DNA of 64,000 bases. Source: Steinernema hermaphroditum (lineage: Eukaryota; Nematoda; Chromadorea; Rhabditida; Steinernematidae). The DNA lies in contig CM059625.1 of the NCBI GenBank assembly GCA_030435675.1, positions 6,014,001-6,078,000 on the forward strand, given 5' to 3'. Shown here piece after piece: positions 39,336-52,628 of this stretch. Below the pieces are notes generated by a model that searched no databases, was not told the origin of the DNA, and worked only from the letters and a program-made list of their open reading frames with translations. The position numbers and the translations under genes are program-made. Numbering within the stretch: the stretch's first letter is position 1; each line of letters opens with the position of its first letter.

Positions 39336-39804
39336 AAGCTGCTGAGCAAAATGTTCCTAAGCGCGGACATGCAAGTCACTTATTTCGGACAAAAAGAATG
39401 AAAATATTGCGCAAATCGTGCCGCGCCGGACAAATCGTGCCGGGACTCTTAGTAAAACACATTCTGCGCCCTAAGGTATAGTCTATTTTTTTTCGAACTC
39501 CACAAGAGCAATCAATCACCGCGCGGCGAGACCGAGAATTCGCTCCAGCACATTGAAGAAAGGCAAATATTTCTTGCGTTCGTCCGCTCCTTTCAATGCG
39601 CTAGAGCAAATTCTGGGTCCCACCGCGCTGTGATTGATCGCTTTTGTGGAGTTCGGAAAAAAAATAGACTATATGTTTCTTGGAAACTACTGGGATTTTT
39701 GGGAAACCGACTTAACCACCATGATCAGCGACCCCGAAAACAAGGGTACACAAATTTTCAGATGTTTTAAAGAACTTTTTTTATCCATGACCGGGTCCCT
39801 TTAA
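39336..39804. repeat. direct repeat partner of 40194-40467
   Basis: Apart from the inserted 193 bp MITE, this segment matches 40194-40467 nearly base for base (aagctgctgagcaaaatg at the start, accgggtccctttaa at the end). It overlaps the inner part of the right fold-back arm. Confidence 0.87.
39479..39671. mobile_element. 193 bp MITE with TA target duplication
   Basis: Terminal inverted repeats of about 50 bp start tagtctatttt and end aaaatagacta, continuing inward with tcgaactccacaa against ttgtggagttcg. It is flanked by TA on both sides. The paralogous sequence at 40194-40467 lacks the element and has a single TA at 40335-40336, so the insertion and a TA duplication are directly visible. 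TA targets and such ends are typical of Tc1/mariner-driven MITEs. Confidence 0.9.
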
Positions 39805-40193
39805 CCGGGAGGACAATTCTGCTCTCAGCATAAGCGCCTCAGGTTGACGAGGCATGAGAACTATTATTTGTACGTTCTGGCAGCGAAAAAGAAACTCAAA
39901 AGCTACCAAATGGCTTCCAGCCAAGGTCTAGAGAGAAATGGGTTGCCGACTGCATCAATCACAGATGGTATCACTAAGCGGTTTTGGTCAGCCTTCCAAG
40001 CTCAGTTTGAGCGAGGGATGCTAGTTCTACACATACATGCTTATACACTGCTTACGGCCCCCACCGGTTCAATCCGATCAGCGCGTAGCACCTTTGACCG
40101 TTCGTTATCCCCTGACAGTGTGAAACTCCCGAAGCGACTTTCCTGAAAAACTAGTTGATAGTAGTGTAACTGAAGTTGTTTGAAAAATGCAAC
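39700..40193. repeat. right arm of large fold-back repeat
   Basis: Mirror of 38522-39020. It carries the same 100-codon frame on the plus strand (39844-40146) with a handful of substitutions and no stop. The frame has no motif I recognise and is probably part of the repeat, not a host gene. Confidence 0.88.
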
Positions 40194-40467
40194 AAGCTGC
40201 TGAGCAAAATGTTCCTAAGCGCGGACATGCAAGTCACTTATTTCGGACAAAAAGAATGAAAATATTGCGCAAATCGTGCCGCGCCGGACAAATCGGGCCG
40301 GGACCCTTAGTAAAACACATTCTGCTCCCGAAGGTATGTTTCTTGGAAACTACTCGGATTTTTGGGAAACCGACTTAACCACCGTGATCAGCGACCCCGA
40401 AAACAGGGGTACACAAATTTTCAGATGTTTTGAAGAACTTTTTTTATCCATGACCGGGTCCCTTTAA
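40194..40467. repeat. third partial repeat copy with empty MITE site
   Basis: Direct repeat of 39336-39804 without the 193 bp MITE; the junction reads aaggta|tgtttc. Follows the right arm immediately. Confidence 0.87.
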
Positions 40468-41251
40468 GTTGTGATTTAGCGTATTTAAAATTCCAACAGT
40501 ATCTCATGTTCCGCTTCTTATAGGAAAACTCGAATCGTTTACAAAATTCGTGAGGTATACAACATCGAACCTTGCCGACTACTTGATAGATATCACATTT
40601 CCCTGGAGTCAGAAGCTTAACGTGTATTTACCAAACTTCTTAGTGTACAATTCATTGTGCAGCGCATTGCAAGTTTCACTGACGCGTCGTCATGTTCCGC
40701 TTCTTCAGTCCACTCTCCCAAACAAGTGCAACGTCTGCAACGTTGTTTGTTTCGGTCTGTCTCCGCTAGCACATTACCAACTCATCGTTTTTGTTTTCGC
40801 ATAGGAGAATCGCCGATGGCGATTACCCACGGGCAGTAACGCTCTCGACACCGCTCGCCCGCCTTATCTAAACACGTTTCACCGTTTCGTCTCTCGTAAA
40901 CGGCTATTATTCACATGCACTATCAGAACCGTTCACAAAAAAAGGAACTCCAACGCTAGACGGGAAGATGCACTTTCGAGAGTCGTTGAGTTTATCCACA
41001 TGCTCGTTGACGAGGCGGAAACATAGAAACGGGTTAGGCCACAGCATTTCTTCAACATCGAGCTTAAGTCTGTTTTGTGTGGACCACTCATACATTTTTA
41101 AGGGTTGTCGACTTTTTTCGATGGTTTATCTCGCACGTTATCCGCCGAGAGCGTCTTATCTCCTCCCCACATGTTCCAGCGCTTTACGTATAAAAGACTC
41201 GTAGGTAGCCACTCATCCAATGTGCCCTACTCAACTCCGCTTTCTTAACCA
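40468..41251. other. upstream region of the collagen gene
   Basis: No coding exon recognised. Likely holds the collagen promoter; tacgtataaaagactcg near 41185 contains a TATAAA about 85 bases before the ATG. Confidence 0.45.
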
Positions 41252-41266
41252 TCTTCTCGCTTTCAG
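41252..41266 (+). promoter_or_regulatory. probable spliced-leader acceptor of the collagen gene
   Basis: tcttctcgctttcag ends four bases before the collagen ATG at 41271, with no upstream coding exon. Confidence 0.55.
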
Positions 41267-41270
41267 GATC

Positions 41271-42411
<1,141 letters not shown>

Positions 42412-42556
42412 ACTAAAGCCACAACAGAGACGAGTACGCATTTTGGGTTATCACTCCATGTTTGTATATAACGGTTTTTCATTTTACGAAGTAAATCTAT
42501 TTTTGAAAAACAAAACAAGGCCATGAAAGGGCGTGGATCTCTGCTCACCGTCGCGA

Positions 42557-44480
42557 TCAAATCCGATTAGTCCGCGTCACCTTTGCGAACCACTTCGACG
42601 ACTTTTTCGGCGTCCTGGGTCTCGTGGTGTTGGTGAAGTCGACCTTGAAAATTAGCATATGACACTATTGGCGAATTTAAAAACAAACACTTACGGAGAA
42701 TAGTCCAAACTTTTGTTCGTACCCGAAGGACCACTCGAAGTTGTCCATCAAGCTCCACACAAAATAGCCTCGGATATCAGAACCGTTCATGATGGCTGAA
42801 GTGAGTCTAATTTTGGTGCTGTTCCGAGCTTCCTTACCTTTAGCAACTTCTTTCATATGCCCTCTTAGATACTTAATTCTGCTCTTATCATTCAGACCCT
42901 CTCCTTCAGCATCTTGACAACCGTTTTCGGTGATAAACATAGTGACATTGCCGTACTGCTTTTTTATATAACGGAATACATCTTGGAATTCATCGGGATG
43001 ATAGGTTTCCTGGCTGAAATTCAGCTTTACTTCCAACTGATGGATAAAGATGATACCTGGTCTTAGAAGGCTTCATTATCTCCTCGACTCCCCACTCCTC
43101 CTCTATTTGTGTGATATTGTCCCTTTTCGTTTTCAGCTCTCGTGCGAGCATGGTGTAGTAATAGTTGACTCCCAGGAAATCGGCCGAACCTAAGTAATGT
43201 ACCAACGTAACCCCCTTCTAGCAATCACTTTACCGCTCAGCATTCTCTTCTCTTTCTCTGTTAGGTTCGGAAGACGCGATCCTACACGGTTTTTGATCAC
43301 CTGCGGGAAATCGCCATTGGGACCAAATATTGGCTGCATGAAGAGGTCAAAGCCGCTTGCAATCAGCAGTTCTGCGCCCATTTGTTCGATTCCGTTGTGG
43401 GGATGTTCGGGTTCATACCACGCAACGAAAAGTGAAATTCCGATCATTCCTAAAAGTGCTCACTTACCCGACAGTTTTTCTAAGTTTGCAGCTAATTGTT
43501 TTCAGATGGGACTTTAGGCATTGTCATAAACAATTATTCGTGAGGTATTCTACGATGATTTCAAAATTTCATAGAGAGTTTGTGGAGTTAGGATGAATTT
43601 TTTAGTACGTACACGGTGTGATAACAGACCATGTTGGTGCGGTTGATAGGTGCTTTTATAGAGTCGGGAGGCTTTCCCATGTGCTAGCAGCAAGTGATAG
43701 CTCCCCAGAAAATAGGTCCAGTAGCAGTGATCTTGTAAAAATCCAGGGGCGAAAACCTGCACTCGAGAACAATAACCCTGATTCAGTTCGATGTAGGGTT
43801 CGTTGATGGTGATCCACTTTTTGACCTGAATGCTTCCTAGCTTGCTGTGCTCACTTCGACGTTAACTCACTCGGTCTCCGAAGTGTCGAAAGCAAAAGTC
43901 AGCGTATCTGCGGTAGTGTTCCACTGTCTCTCTGTTTAGCCAGCCTCCCTTGTGTGCCAACGTTACCGGCAAATCCCAGTGATAGAGAGTGACCTTTAAA
44001 ACGGTGCTGTAACTGAGTGCATGACAAATACGCCGCTACCATCGGTTCAATGCCATTCCGGATTAGCGCATTGATGAGCTCATCGTAGAACAGAATGCCC
44101 TCGGCATTGATTTCGTCGACCGTTCCACGTGGAAAGAGGCGCGGCCACGAGAACGAGAGCCGGTACGATTTGACCGGAAACACAGGCGCATTGTACGGAT
44201 AGGACAACGAAAGTGCTCACCCCCAGTTGTTTTAATAGGATGATGTCGTCGAGAAAATGATGGTAGTGATCAGCTGATACATCGGCGGTGCTGCTGTCCG
44301 TTATTGTTCCTGCCTTTCGCGTAAACTCGTCCCATTGGCTGGGTCCTCTGCCTTAAGAAATGCGTTCATGTATTAAACTCTGCGAGTGTCTACAAAACAG
44401 TGCGGCTATTAAGCGAATACCTGAGCATTTATGGTGAATTCAAAGTCCCACAGCTTGATAGCAGAGGTCTTTAATGAAAT
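42557..44480 (-). pseudogene. klotho-like GH1 beta-glucosidase, apparently damaged
   Basis: Nine exons follow the GH1 fold in order (44221-44351, 44040-44174, 43871-43993, 43630-43825, 43234-43449, 43057-43189, 42838-43013, 42695-42795, 42557-42643), about 431 residues. Both catalytic glutamates are present: acid/base in ITINEP and nucleophile in MFITENG. Other family motifs are [47 protein letters not shown] and the VDF-x-RPRTPKKS ending shared with klotho. Two problems: the intron at 44175-44220 ends in TTTCCG, not AG, and the N-terminal exon (about 44421-44480) reads YQAVGL then a stop at 44440-44442 before the donor. It resembles the single-domain klo genes of C. elegans. It could be functional if the lesions are sequence errors. 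Confidence 0.75.
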
Positions 44481-46494
44481 AAAGTAACTTTCCAATCACC
44501 TTATAGTCATTTTTCAGTGACTCTTCCTCACAGAATTACACGTCAAAAGTCACGAAGCTATGTTTTCCTACGTATGTTATACGCATAGTCAGTCGCAGTT
44601 CCATCGGTTTTAGGCACATTGAGTGATGAGAGATTTTATTTTAACACATGTTAGGATTAGTATCATGGTCTGCTGGACGAAAAGATGGAATATCATTGTA
44701 CGTGCCTGAGTTCTTACGCATCTTACGTTTCTTATTTGATGTTTTTAGACTCACCGAGAACGATAACCAGTAAATTTCACACTAACTAAGTGTACTGTCA
44801 GCACCTACCGTATAGTGTAGTTGCTCCTTCTATTTGGAAAGCCGACGTCGAAACTCCCCAAATGAAATCGTCTGGAAAAGACTAAACTGACACTTTGACC
44901 CATTACTCAATGAGCATGAAGAATACCGTGGACCAGCGAGAACGCCTTGCACACACCGCCGAGAATAGTACAAAAAATAGAAGCAGTTTAAAGAAGACGT
45001 CTGAAGACAGCATTGTGACTGTCGAAGACTGTCGTCTGGCGGCACATCTCAGCGACCAGAGTTAAATATAGCGTCGCAGCGCCTCTTTGAAAAGGATACT
45101 TATTCATCGAAACATTTTCAATTTCCGTATTTTTTCTGCGGCGAAGGGGGGTGGGGCGGTTTGATGGGTTCCGCAATGACAATCAGAAGAAATTTCATCA
45201 AGCATCGATTTCCGTTGATGAATGCATGAACAGATAGGTCAACATTTTTATTTCAAAGTACATTAAAGATGTACCTTAAGTCAGGGTAAAACTCCGCGCT
45301 TTTAAGGTGCAGTTTTTCAGATGCATGCCTGGTGTATGATGCACTTGAAACATAGCATATATGTTGTGTTGATCTTATCAGAAAGAAATCAGGGGGCAGC
45401 GCCGAAGTGCATGCAGACACAGTCTGTGGGATAGATCCTCTAAATGCAGCACGATCGCAGCAATAATCAATAGAAAAATCGCATCATAATCCTATTGGCA
45501 CAGGGAACAAATATGCCTAATCTGACAAAACATGTACCAGCCACCGTTAGCGAGATCGGTCTCTTCAAATTTTGATTCCGTTTCCATTTAGAGTTTGATT
45601 TGATACTTTTTCGCTGACTGCAGTTGTCGGAATTTAATGCGTAGCCAAGACTCTTGTTGTCGTGTTGCGATCAAATGATGTCTTATCCCTGAACCCTTCG
45701 TTCACTGAAAGATACAAAAACGCTGATCATTTCTGCATATTCGGCATACACTTTGCACTACGGTTAGATGATCTCATGAAATCGTTGCGAAAGAGGTCGC
45801 GAGAATCCAAAGTTAGATCAAGTGATCATTACCCATTCTAAATAGCGGATTGGTTTCTGATCATTTCGGCATCGGATCCAATTGACGTGTTTGTCGTCCG
45901 GAGCAGACGAGGTAAAACGTGTTTCCCCTCTGCGGATTCGTGTACTGTTTTTCCGAGAATCCCGGCGGCGGAAGGGGATCTCTGCCTTCGTGCCCTTTAG
46001 CCTTGTCCTCGGAGGAGTTCCTTTACGGGTGGTCACTACGCCGTTCATGTTACAAAACAACGAATCAGCGCCATTTTCTTAAGAGATGTTAACTCCACCG
46101 TGGCGAACAGGTTCTGTTATGTCTCGTGTGCTTCGTTCTGATAAAGACGAAAAAAGACAAAGATCGCATTTCCGCTGTTGCTTTCGTTCGCTTTGGAACG
46201 TTTGTGCGCGACGCCGGTCTGTAGGGAGCCCGCCAGAGCGCGATCATTCAGCCGATTCCTCATGGCGTTCATGCATAAACATGACTCCCGCTATCCTAAC
46301 CCAAATTCGCTGTGCTCGGCAAGCCGTTTTACATGTCACTTTTATTAAAAACACATGCTTCGCATGATCCTAAGGCCACGGCCAAGTTTTCGAAAATTCG
46401 GTGTAAGCGAGGGGTGGGCTTGGATGTGGTCGCTTGGTGTTTATATTTAAAATCGGTGGTATTTTGTGAATAGTTTCTCACCACTCAGAGGGTA
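44481..46494. other. intergenic, nothing recognised
   Basis: 2 kb between the GH1 5' end and the transporter, both directed outward, so promoters are expected. Open frames near 45818-46367 on both strands are below 100 codons and carry no motif. Confidence 0.5.
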
Positions 46495-46506
46495 CGATAC
46501 ATTTAG
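46495..46506 (+). promoter_or_regulatory. probable spliced-leader acceptor of the transporter gene
   Basis: gatacatttag ends six bases before the ATG at 46513, with no upstream coding exon. Confidence 0.5.
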
Positions 46507-46512
46507 ACGGCG

Positions 46513-48589
46513 ATGAATCCGTTTTCCCATGACGACGGAAAGAAAACGTATGTTAACGAACGAGGAATGCACTGGCTGATCGCCTCGTTCTTCATAATCG
46601 GTGATGTGGCCGGGGGCGGATTGGTCGCTTTACCAGCAGCTCTCAACAATACGGGTGAGTCGTTCTGCCTCTTTTTGTCATGGTCCCAAAATCGAAGCAG
46701 ATTGTTGAATTTGCAGCTTACACATCTTGTGATATTTCAACCATGTAGTGAGCGATGTCTATTGGCCTTATTCGAAGTGCAACTAACAATGAGGCTTCAT
46801 GTTCATTTTTGAAGTAAATGATCTCTAAAATCTCTTTCCAGGAATCTACCTTGGGATGATAATGTTCGTTGTGATCTCGTTTGTATCAAGCTACACTGCG
46901 TCGGTGCTCGGCGAAAACTGGGTGATCCTGTTGAAACGCTGGCCAGAGTACCGGACTCACTGTCGTAAGCCGTACCCCGCCATGGGCTACAGAGGACTTG
47001 GCAGAAAGATGCGACGGCTCGTGTCGTACTGCGTGAACGCGACGCAGTTCAGCATTGCTACAGTATACCTACTGCTCTCGTCTCAGATCATACAAAATGC
47101 GTTGGAGCTACTGTTCGGCATACGAATCAGCTTCTGCTGGATGTTAGTGGTGGTGGCTCTATGCCTGCTTCCAGTCACAATGCTCAAGTCGCCCGCCGAT
47201 TTCTGGTCAGTTTCAGAGAGATTTCTCTGCAACGAATGGGCCGTTTAGGTACATCGTTATGGGAGCTATGATAACCACGGCCATAGCGGTAGTTTTTATT
47301 CTTGTCGGAGTGGCATACGACTCCATGGAGTGCGCACCACACGCCAGTCACAGCCTCGTCCAGGTGAACACCGTTCTTATTGGCGTTGGCACTTTCTTCT
47401 TCTCCTACGGAGGGCATGCGGCGTTTCCCACAATCCAGCACGATATGAAACAGCCTCATCTATTTGGACGTGCTTCTTATCTCGCCTTCTTCTGTTAGTG
47501 GCCTTATTTTAAAAGAATCAGAGGGTGGAGACTGTTCTTGTAGTAACAACTCTAATCTACGCCCCCGTGTCCATCGTCGGCTACTTCACCTACGGCTCAA
47601 ACCTTCGCGATTCTGTGCTCGATTCCATTCAGTCAGTTACCGTTCAAACAGTCGGCAATTCGCTCATCGCCATTCACTGCATTCTCACTCTCACTATCGT
47701 CATGAACCCTCTGAATCAAGAGGTCGAAGAGCTCTTCAAACTGCCTCACGGTATGATCACAAACAATTTATTTTTAACCGTTAAAAACTTGTTCCCCCAT
47801 CATAATGTTTATTTAGAATTCGGCAAAGAGCGGATCTTCTTTAGATCTCTCATGATGTTCGCAATCGTCCTAATTGCCGAAACAATTCCGAACTTTGGAC
47901 CGCTCCTAAATTTAGTGGGCGGGTCCACGATCGCCCTGACGGCGATCATCTTCCCCTGTGTGTTCAATCTCTGCTTGAAAGTCAGAGATAAAAGTTTACA
48001 GAACGGAGAAGACGACATGCCCACTTGGAAGAGGTATGCTCTTGGAACATATTTGTAGTATATACATAGGAAGCATCACTTATACAGTCTTAGCCATAAG
48101 GAGTCTATAGATAAATCTCCAGCACAAGCAAAGTGTGCTCTCGACCCTCATATGAAGAACTCTGAAACTACACCTTATAAGCCATTCTGTCCATTGGCCA
48201 TTTTTTGACTATTTTTGACGATAGTCTCCCATACGAAGACGACCCAGGGTCTAGGATGATGCATAGCGGAGTGCCCACTAAAATTTATGTATTCCAAAGC
48301 CTATAAACACCTAGTGCATTTCAGTATTCTATACGAGAGCTCCTGCTGTGATCTACTCATCAACGGAGTTGTAATTCTCTTCGGAGTGGCCCTAGGTCTC
48401 GCGGCGACGTACTCGGCGATTATAGACCTGTCCACTACACATTTCACCCTCCCATGTTACTTGAGGCCGATTTTTGCCGACTCTTCGAATCTCGAAGGGA
48501 CGTCTAACTTCGGCCTTGCTCACTGCTGTGGACCGTACCGCAACATCAGCGCTTCGGGAAGGCCCGAAATGTGCATACTTTACGCTTGA
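46513..48589 (+). CDS. AAAP/SLC36-like amino-acid transporter
   Basis: Six exons (46513-46654, 46842-47205, 47249-47493, 47544-47750, 47817-48033, 48325-48589) join in phase to 479 residues with about eleven hydrophobic segments. The first helix has the family pattern HWLIASFFIIGDVAGGGLVALP, later YGGHAAFPTIQHDMKQP, NPLNQEVEELF and FGPLLNLVGGSTIALTA, all characteristic of the amino acid/auxin permease family. It probably exchanges small neutral amino acids with protons at the plasma or lysosomal membrane; the substrate cannot be read from sequence. The exon 3/4 junction (TTCT|GTTAGT to CTTGTAG|TA) was chosen because it alone preserves frame and a full helix. AATAAA is at 48694-48699. Confidence 0.88.
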
Positions 48590-48693
48590 AACGGGTTCCA
48601 ACGTCTATGAACCGAGTCAAGTGGACGTGCTTCGGTGCGTGAGACATAACATATGTGCATCATTCGATGTGTTTTTCTTGATATTGTATTAAA

Positions 48694-48699
48694 AATAAA
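48694..48699 (+). terminator. poly(A) signal of the transporter gene
   Basis: AATAAA in aaaaataaaaag, 105 bases after the stop codon. Confidence 0.6.
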
Positions 48700-48856
48700 A
48701 AGTTTAATCGAGTGTGTGGCCTTTGGTAAGAACGTATAAGAACGATGGTATGACCATCTAATGGATAAATGGAATTCACTGAAGCGCGATATGTGGATAA
48801 CACAGTTACATATTTTATTATTATGAACGAGTCTTTATTTTTGTGATACTAGAATA

Positions 48857-49719
<863 letters not shown>

Positions 49720-50121
49720 TTAAATATCCGCTGCATTGTGGAAGGCAAAGCAACAAAGAACAAAATACAACAGCGGTCTTTTACAGTTTGTGATACGGAA
49801 CGGCAGGGAATATTCCTCCGAACAGACTACAATCTAGCGCGACGGAATGATCTTAAGTGGCTGTTTTTGAGATGCGGACGCAAGCTTTTGTGAAAATGTA
49901 CGATCTTATTTTGTGGTGCTGTCATGCCCACATCAAAACTTTATTCGATATGAAAGTGAACACGATCTCAAAAGCCATTGTTCTCTATGTGTATGAGACT
50001 AATCTCGTTAACTAGAATTTTCAACGTTCACAATTTGACGCCCTTTTAAAAGAAATCAAAGCACCCCGAAATATCGGCTTGTTTTATGTCCTCAAATACT
50101 GCGCCTTTCGGCACATACGGC

Positions 50122-50225
50122 ACATATGTCATCCATCACCAATTTACTGAGTTGAGTGATTCGTGCTACCATGCCATGAGCAGCATGCATACGAGTACTA
50201 GGTATGTGGCAATTTTCAGCAGAAT
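50122..50225. repeat. 104 bp direct repeat, copy 1
   Basis: acatatgtcatccatcacca to cagcagaat, repeated essentially identically at 50611-50714, 489 bp away. Not coding and without terminal inverted repeats. Confidence 0.9.
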
Positions 50226-50610
50226 GTTTGAAGAGTGTTCGTCTCGACCTTGGACTACACAAGCAGCGCCAATAAATACCTGTGCATCGACACAAACTAG
50301 ATTGCATTTAAAGGAGAAACGTGTTATATCGAGTGACACATCGTTTTTGACAAGCAATGTTTCGTGTCGGCAAGTGATCGGAATGGCGAAAGAGAAGACC
50401 TAAGATTATCAAGAACGAATGTTTCTTCGAGATAACACATTGATTCGCATGAATGATGTGTTCTGCTTATCGGCACCGCTCACGGCTGTGTATACATTGG
50501 CGATCTGTAGTCGTTGAAATCAATTTGATTTAACACGTGCTTACTGCATAAACTTTCAGTCAAGAATCGAAAATCGCGCTGACCGAGCATTACCGGTGGT
50601 TCCCACCACG

Positions 50611-50714
50611 ACATATGTCATCCATCACCAATTTACTGAGTTGAGTGATTCGTGCTACCATGCCATGAGCAGCATGCATACGAGTACTAGGTATGTGGCA
50701 ATTTTCAGCAGAAT
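50611..50714. repeat. 104 bp direct repeat, copy 2
   Basis: Second copy of 50122-50225. Flanking sequence differs on both sides, so only this unit was copied. It lies downstream of the GST 2 stop, probably beyond its 3' UTR. Confidence 0.9.
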
Positions 50715-50926
50715 CAGTGCAGGACAGGCTTAAGTGTTTCCTTCTAAGCATTCTGTCCCAGTGTTCAGTTCTATTCCAAAAGCAGAAACACTGCCTTCGA
50801 GTCCTGTCGACGTCTATTTCTATGTGCTTTGACAGTAACGTTTTCCACCACCACATGTTTATGATTAAATTACAAGACGACGTTAACTTTACAAATAAAT
50901 AGTTACACTGGAATGCAAAAACGGAC

Positions 50927-51645
50927 TTAGAACTGGGTAACGGGACGCTTCTCAATGTAAGCCTTGAGTTGGGGAAGGGCACGAACAGTCTCGATGTGCT
51001 TCTCCAGCTCGGGGTACTCGTTGAGGATGTCGGGCTGGAAGTTCTTGAATGTGCTCAGCTGCTCCGAGATGAGAAGGTCGACCCAGGTGACTCCGCTCTT
51101 GACGAAGAAACCGCTTCCCGACTCCTTGAGGTACTTGACGAGGAGAGGGAACTGACGGGAGACCGCCGGCTTCACCTTCTCCTCGTAGAGCTTCGCGGGG
51201 TCACCTTCGGCCATTCCGGCGGCAACGCGGAAGTACTCGCGTACTTCGACGCCGACGTCCTTCTGTGAGTCGGCGATCATGTCCACGATGGCCTTCTCGA
51301 AGTTGCACTTTCCGGCGAACCCTAAACAGCATGTTTACGTCCAGCTGGGGCGTTGTTTTCGCGTTAATTTACCGAACTCGTTGGCAAGGTAACGATAGAT
51401 GGCGAAGCTCTGAGCGAGCACCTTTCCGTCGAACTCGAGAATGGGGAGTTGGCCGAACGGAGTGTCTAAAGCGATAAGTGATCGGGTGCATCACGACGAA
51501 AGGGACTCTTACTGGGCTTAAGGCTCGGCCACGCATCCTGCTCGATGCGGTTGTCATCGAACTCGGTGCCAGAGAGGGCGAAGAGGAGACGGGCAGGTTC
51601 AGCGAGGCCGCGGATGGGGAAGTAGGTGAGCTTGTACGAGGGCAT
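50927..51645 (-). CDS. sigma-class glutathione S-transferase 2
   Basis: Three exons (51513-51645, 51373-51465, 50927-51321), 206 residues. Starts [20 protein letters not shown] with the catalytic Tyr and the canonical [25 protein letters not shown] binds glutathione. The helical half includes [19 protein letters not shown] and [16 protein letters not shown]. Codon use is strongly C/G-ending, suggesting high expression compared with GST 1. Exon 3 equals exons 3 plus 4 of its neighbours (125 + 270 = 395), so it has lost one intron. Confidence 0.95.
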
Positions 51646-52628
51646 CCTTGAAGCTGGAGCGAGAGGCGCTTGTGAACGGCTTTTGTTTGTCGTCGGCTTT
51701 TATACTGCGCCGTGCGTGCCGGAATTGAGGCGGAGCGCGCGGAGCAGTCTTCGATGGGAGAGCGAATTATGGTTCATCAAAATACAAACTATTTGGGAGG
51801 CCGGTACACAATTGTCGGAGGACCGGACCGATGGGCATGAGATTAACGAGTGCATATTTGCGAAATATGTACATGCTGGAGATAAGCCCCAATTCCGCAG
51901 CGCAGGCTTAGGAAACAGAATGACAAAACAAAAGCGACTCGCAGTCACTAGTTATTCATTACAACAGATTCTTTAAGGTTCATTAAGATCAGAGGGTCAT
52001 AAGGAAAGGAGTCGAATGCTTGCCTTTCAGATCAAGACTTCAATGCTTATGCTGTTGCTGTTCCATAACCTACATGACTAGAAATTTCCCTTCCATGTGG
52101 ATCTGTGAAACTGTATACGCCTGAACTGTGTGCACTATCCGTAAACTTTTTGCAAACCATGCTCTATTTTCGTCGTCAATCCTTTTTCGGCCGATATTAC
52201 GATCGGCTTTCCCGTCATTAGCGCTTAACGAGGCCTGTCGATTGTTTTTCACGCCACCCAATCGTTTACCTAGAATATCCATGGGAGCGCTTTAATTATT
52301 CTACGAAAACGTTTATTTTGATGCTGACGCTTTTGAACAGGTGAGAACCGTCGGTGCTGGTCGATACCGGTTGCATCTATCTGTCTTTCAACACCACGCA
52401 ACTGATTATGAAACATTTCAGTCACAGCGCATCCCCTGTGGACACATTGTAGACACACGAAAACGTGTGATGTCGCTTCACACAAACTACACTGACGCCC
52501 TTGATGCTCTCTCTCTCTGGGTGTGCTTGTCGATGTCACCTGAGTTCCCCCACACTCTCTTATGAAACATTATTCGCGATTAACAGAGGATTATCACTTC
52601 AGACGCTTTTCGGCTGAAGGGATATCGC
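51646..52628. other. intergenic between GST 2 and GST 3
   Basis: Presumably the GST 2 promoter and GST 3 3' UTR. A frame on the minus strand (52270-52539) contains a cysteine/histidine pattern like a UBP-type zinc finger (see findings) but has no splice partners. A short ctctctctct tract lies near 52510. Confidence 0.5.

Noticed and set aside
45818..46367. Overlapping open frames on both strands
   Set aside because: Short, arginine/serine-rich, no domain, no splice partners; treated as chance frames.
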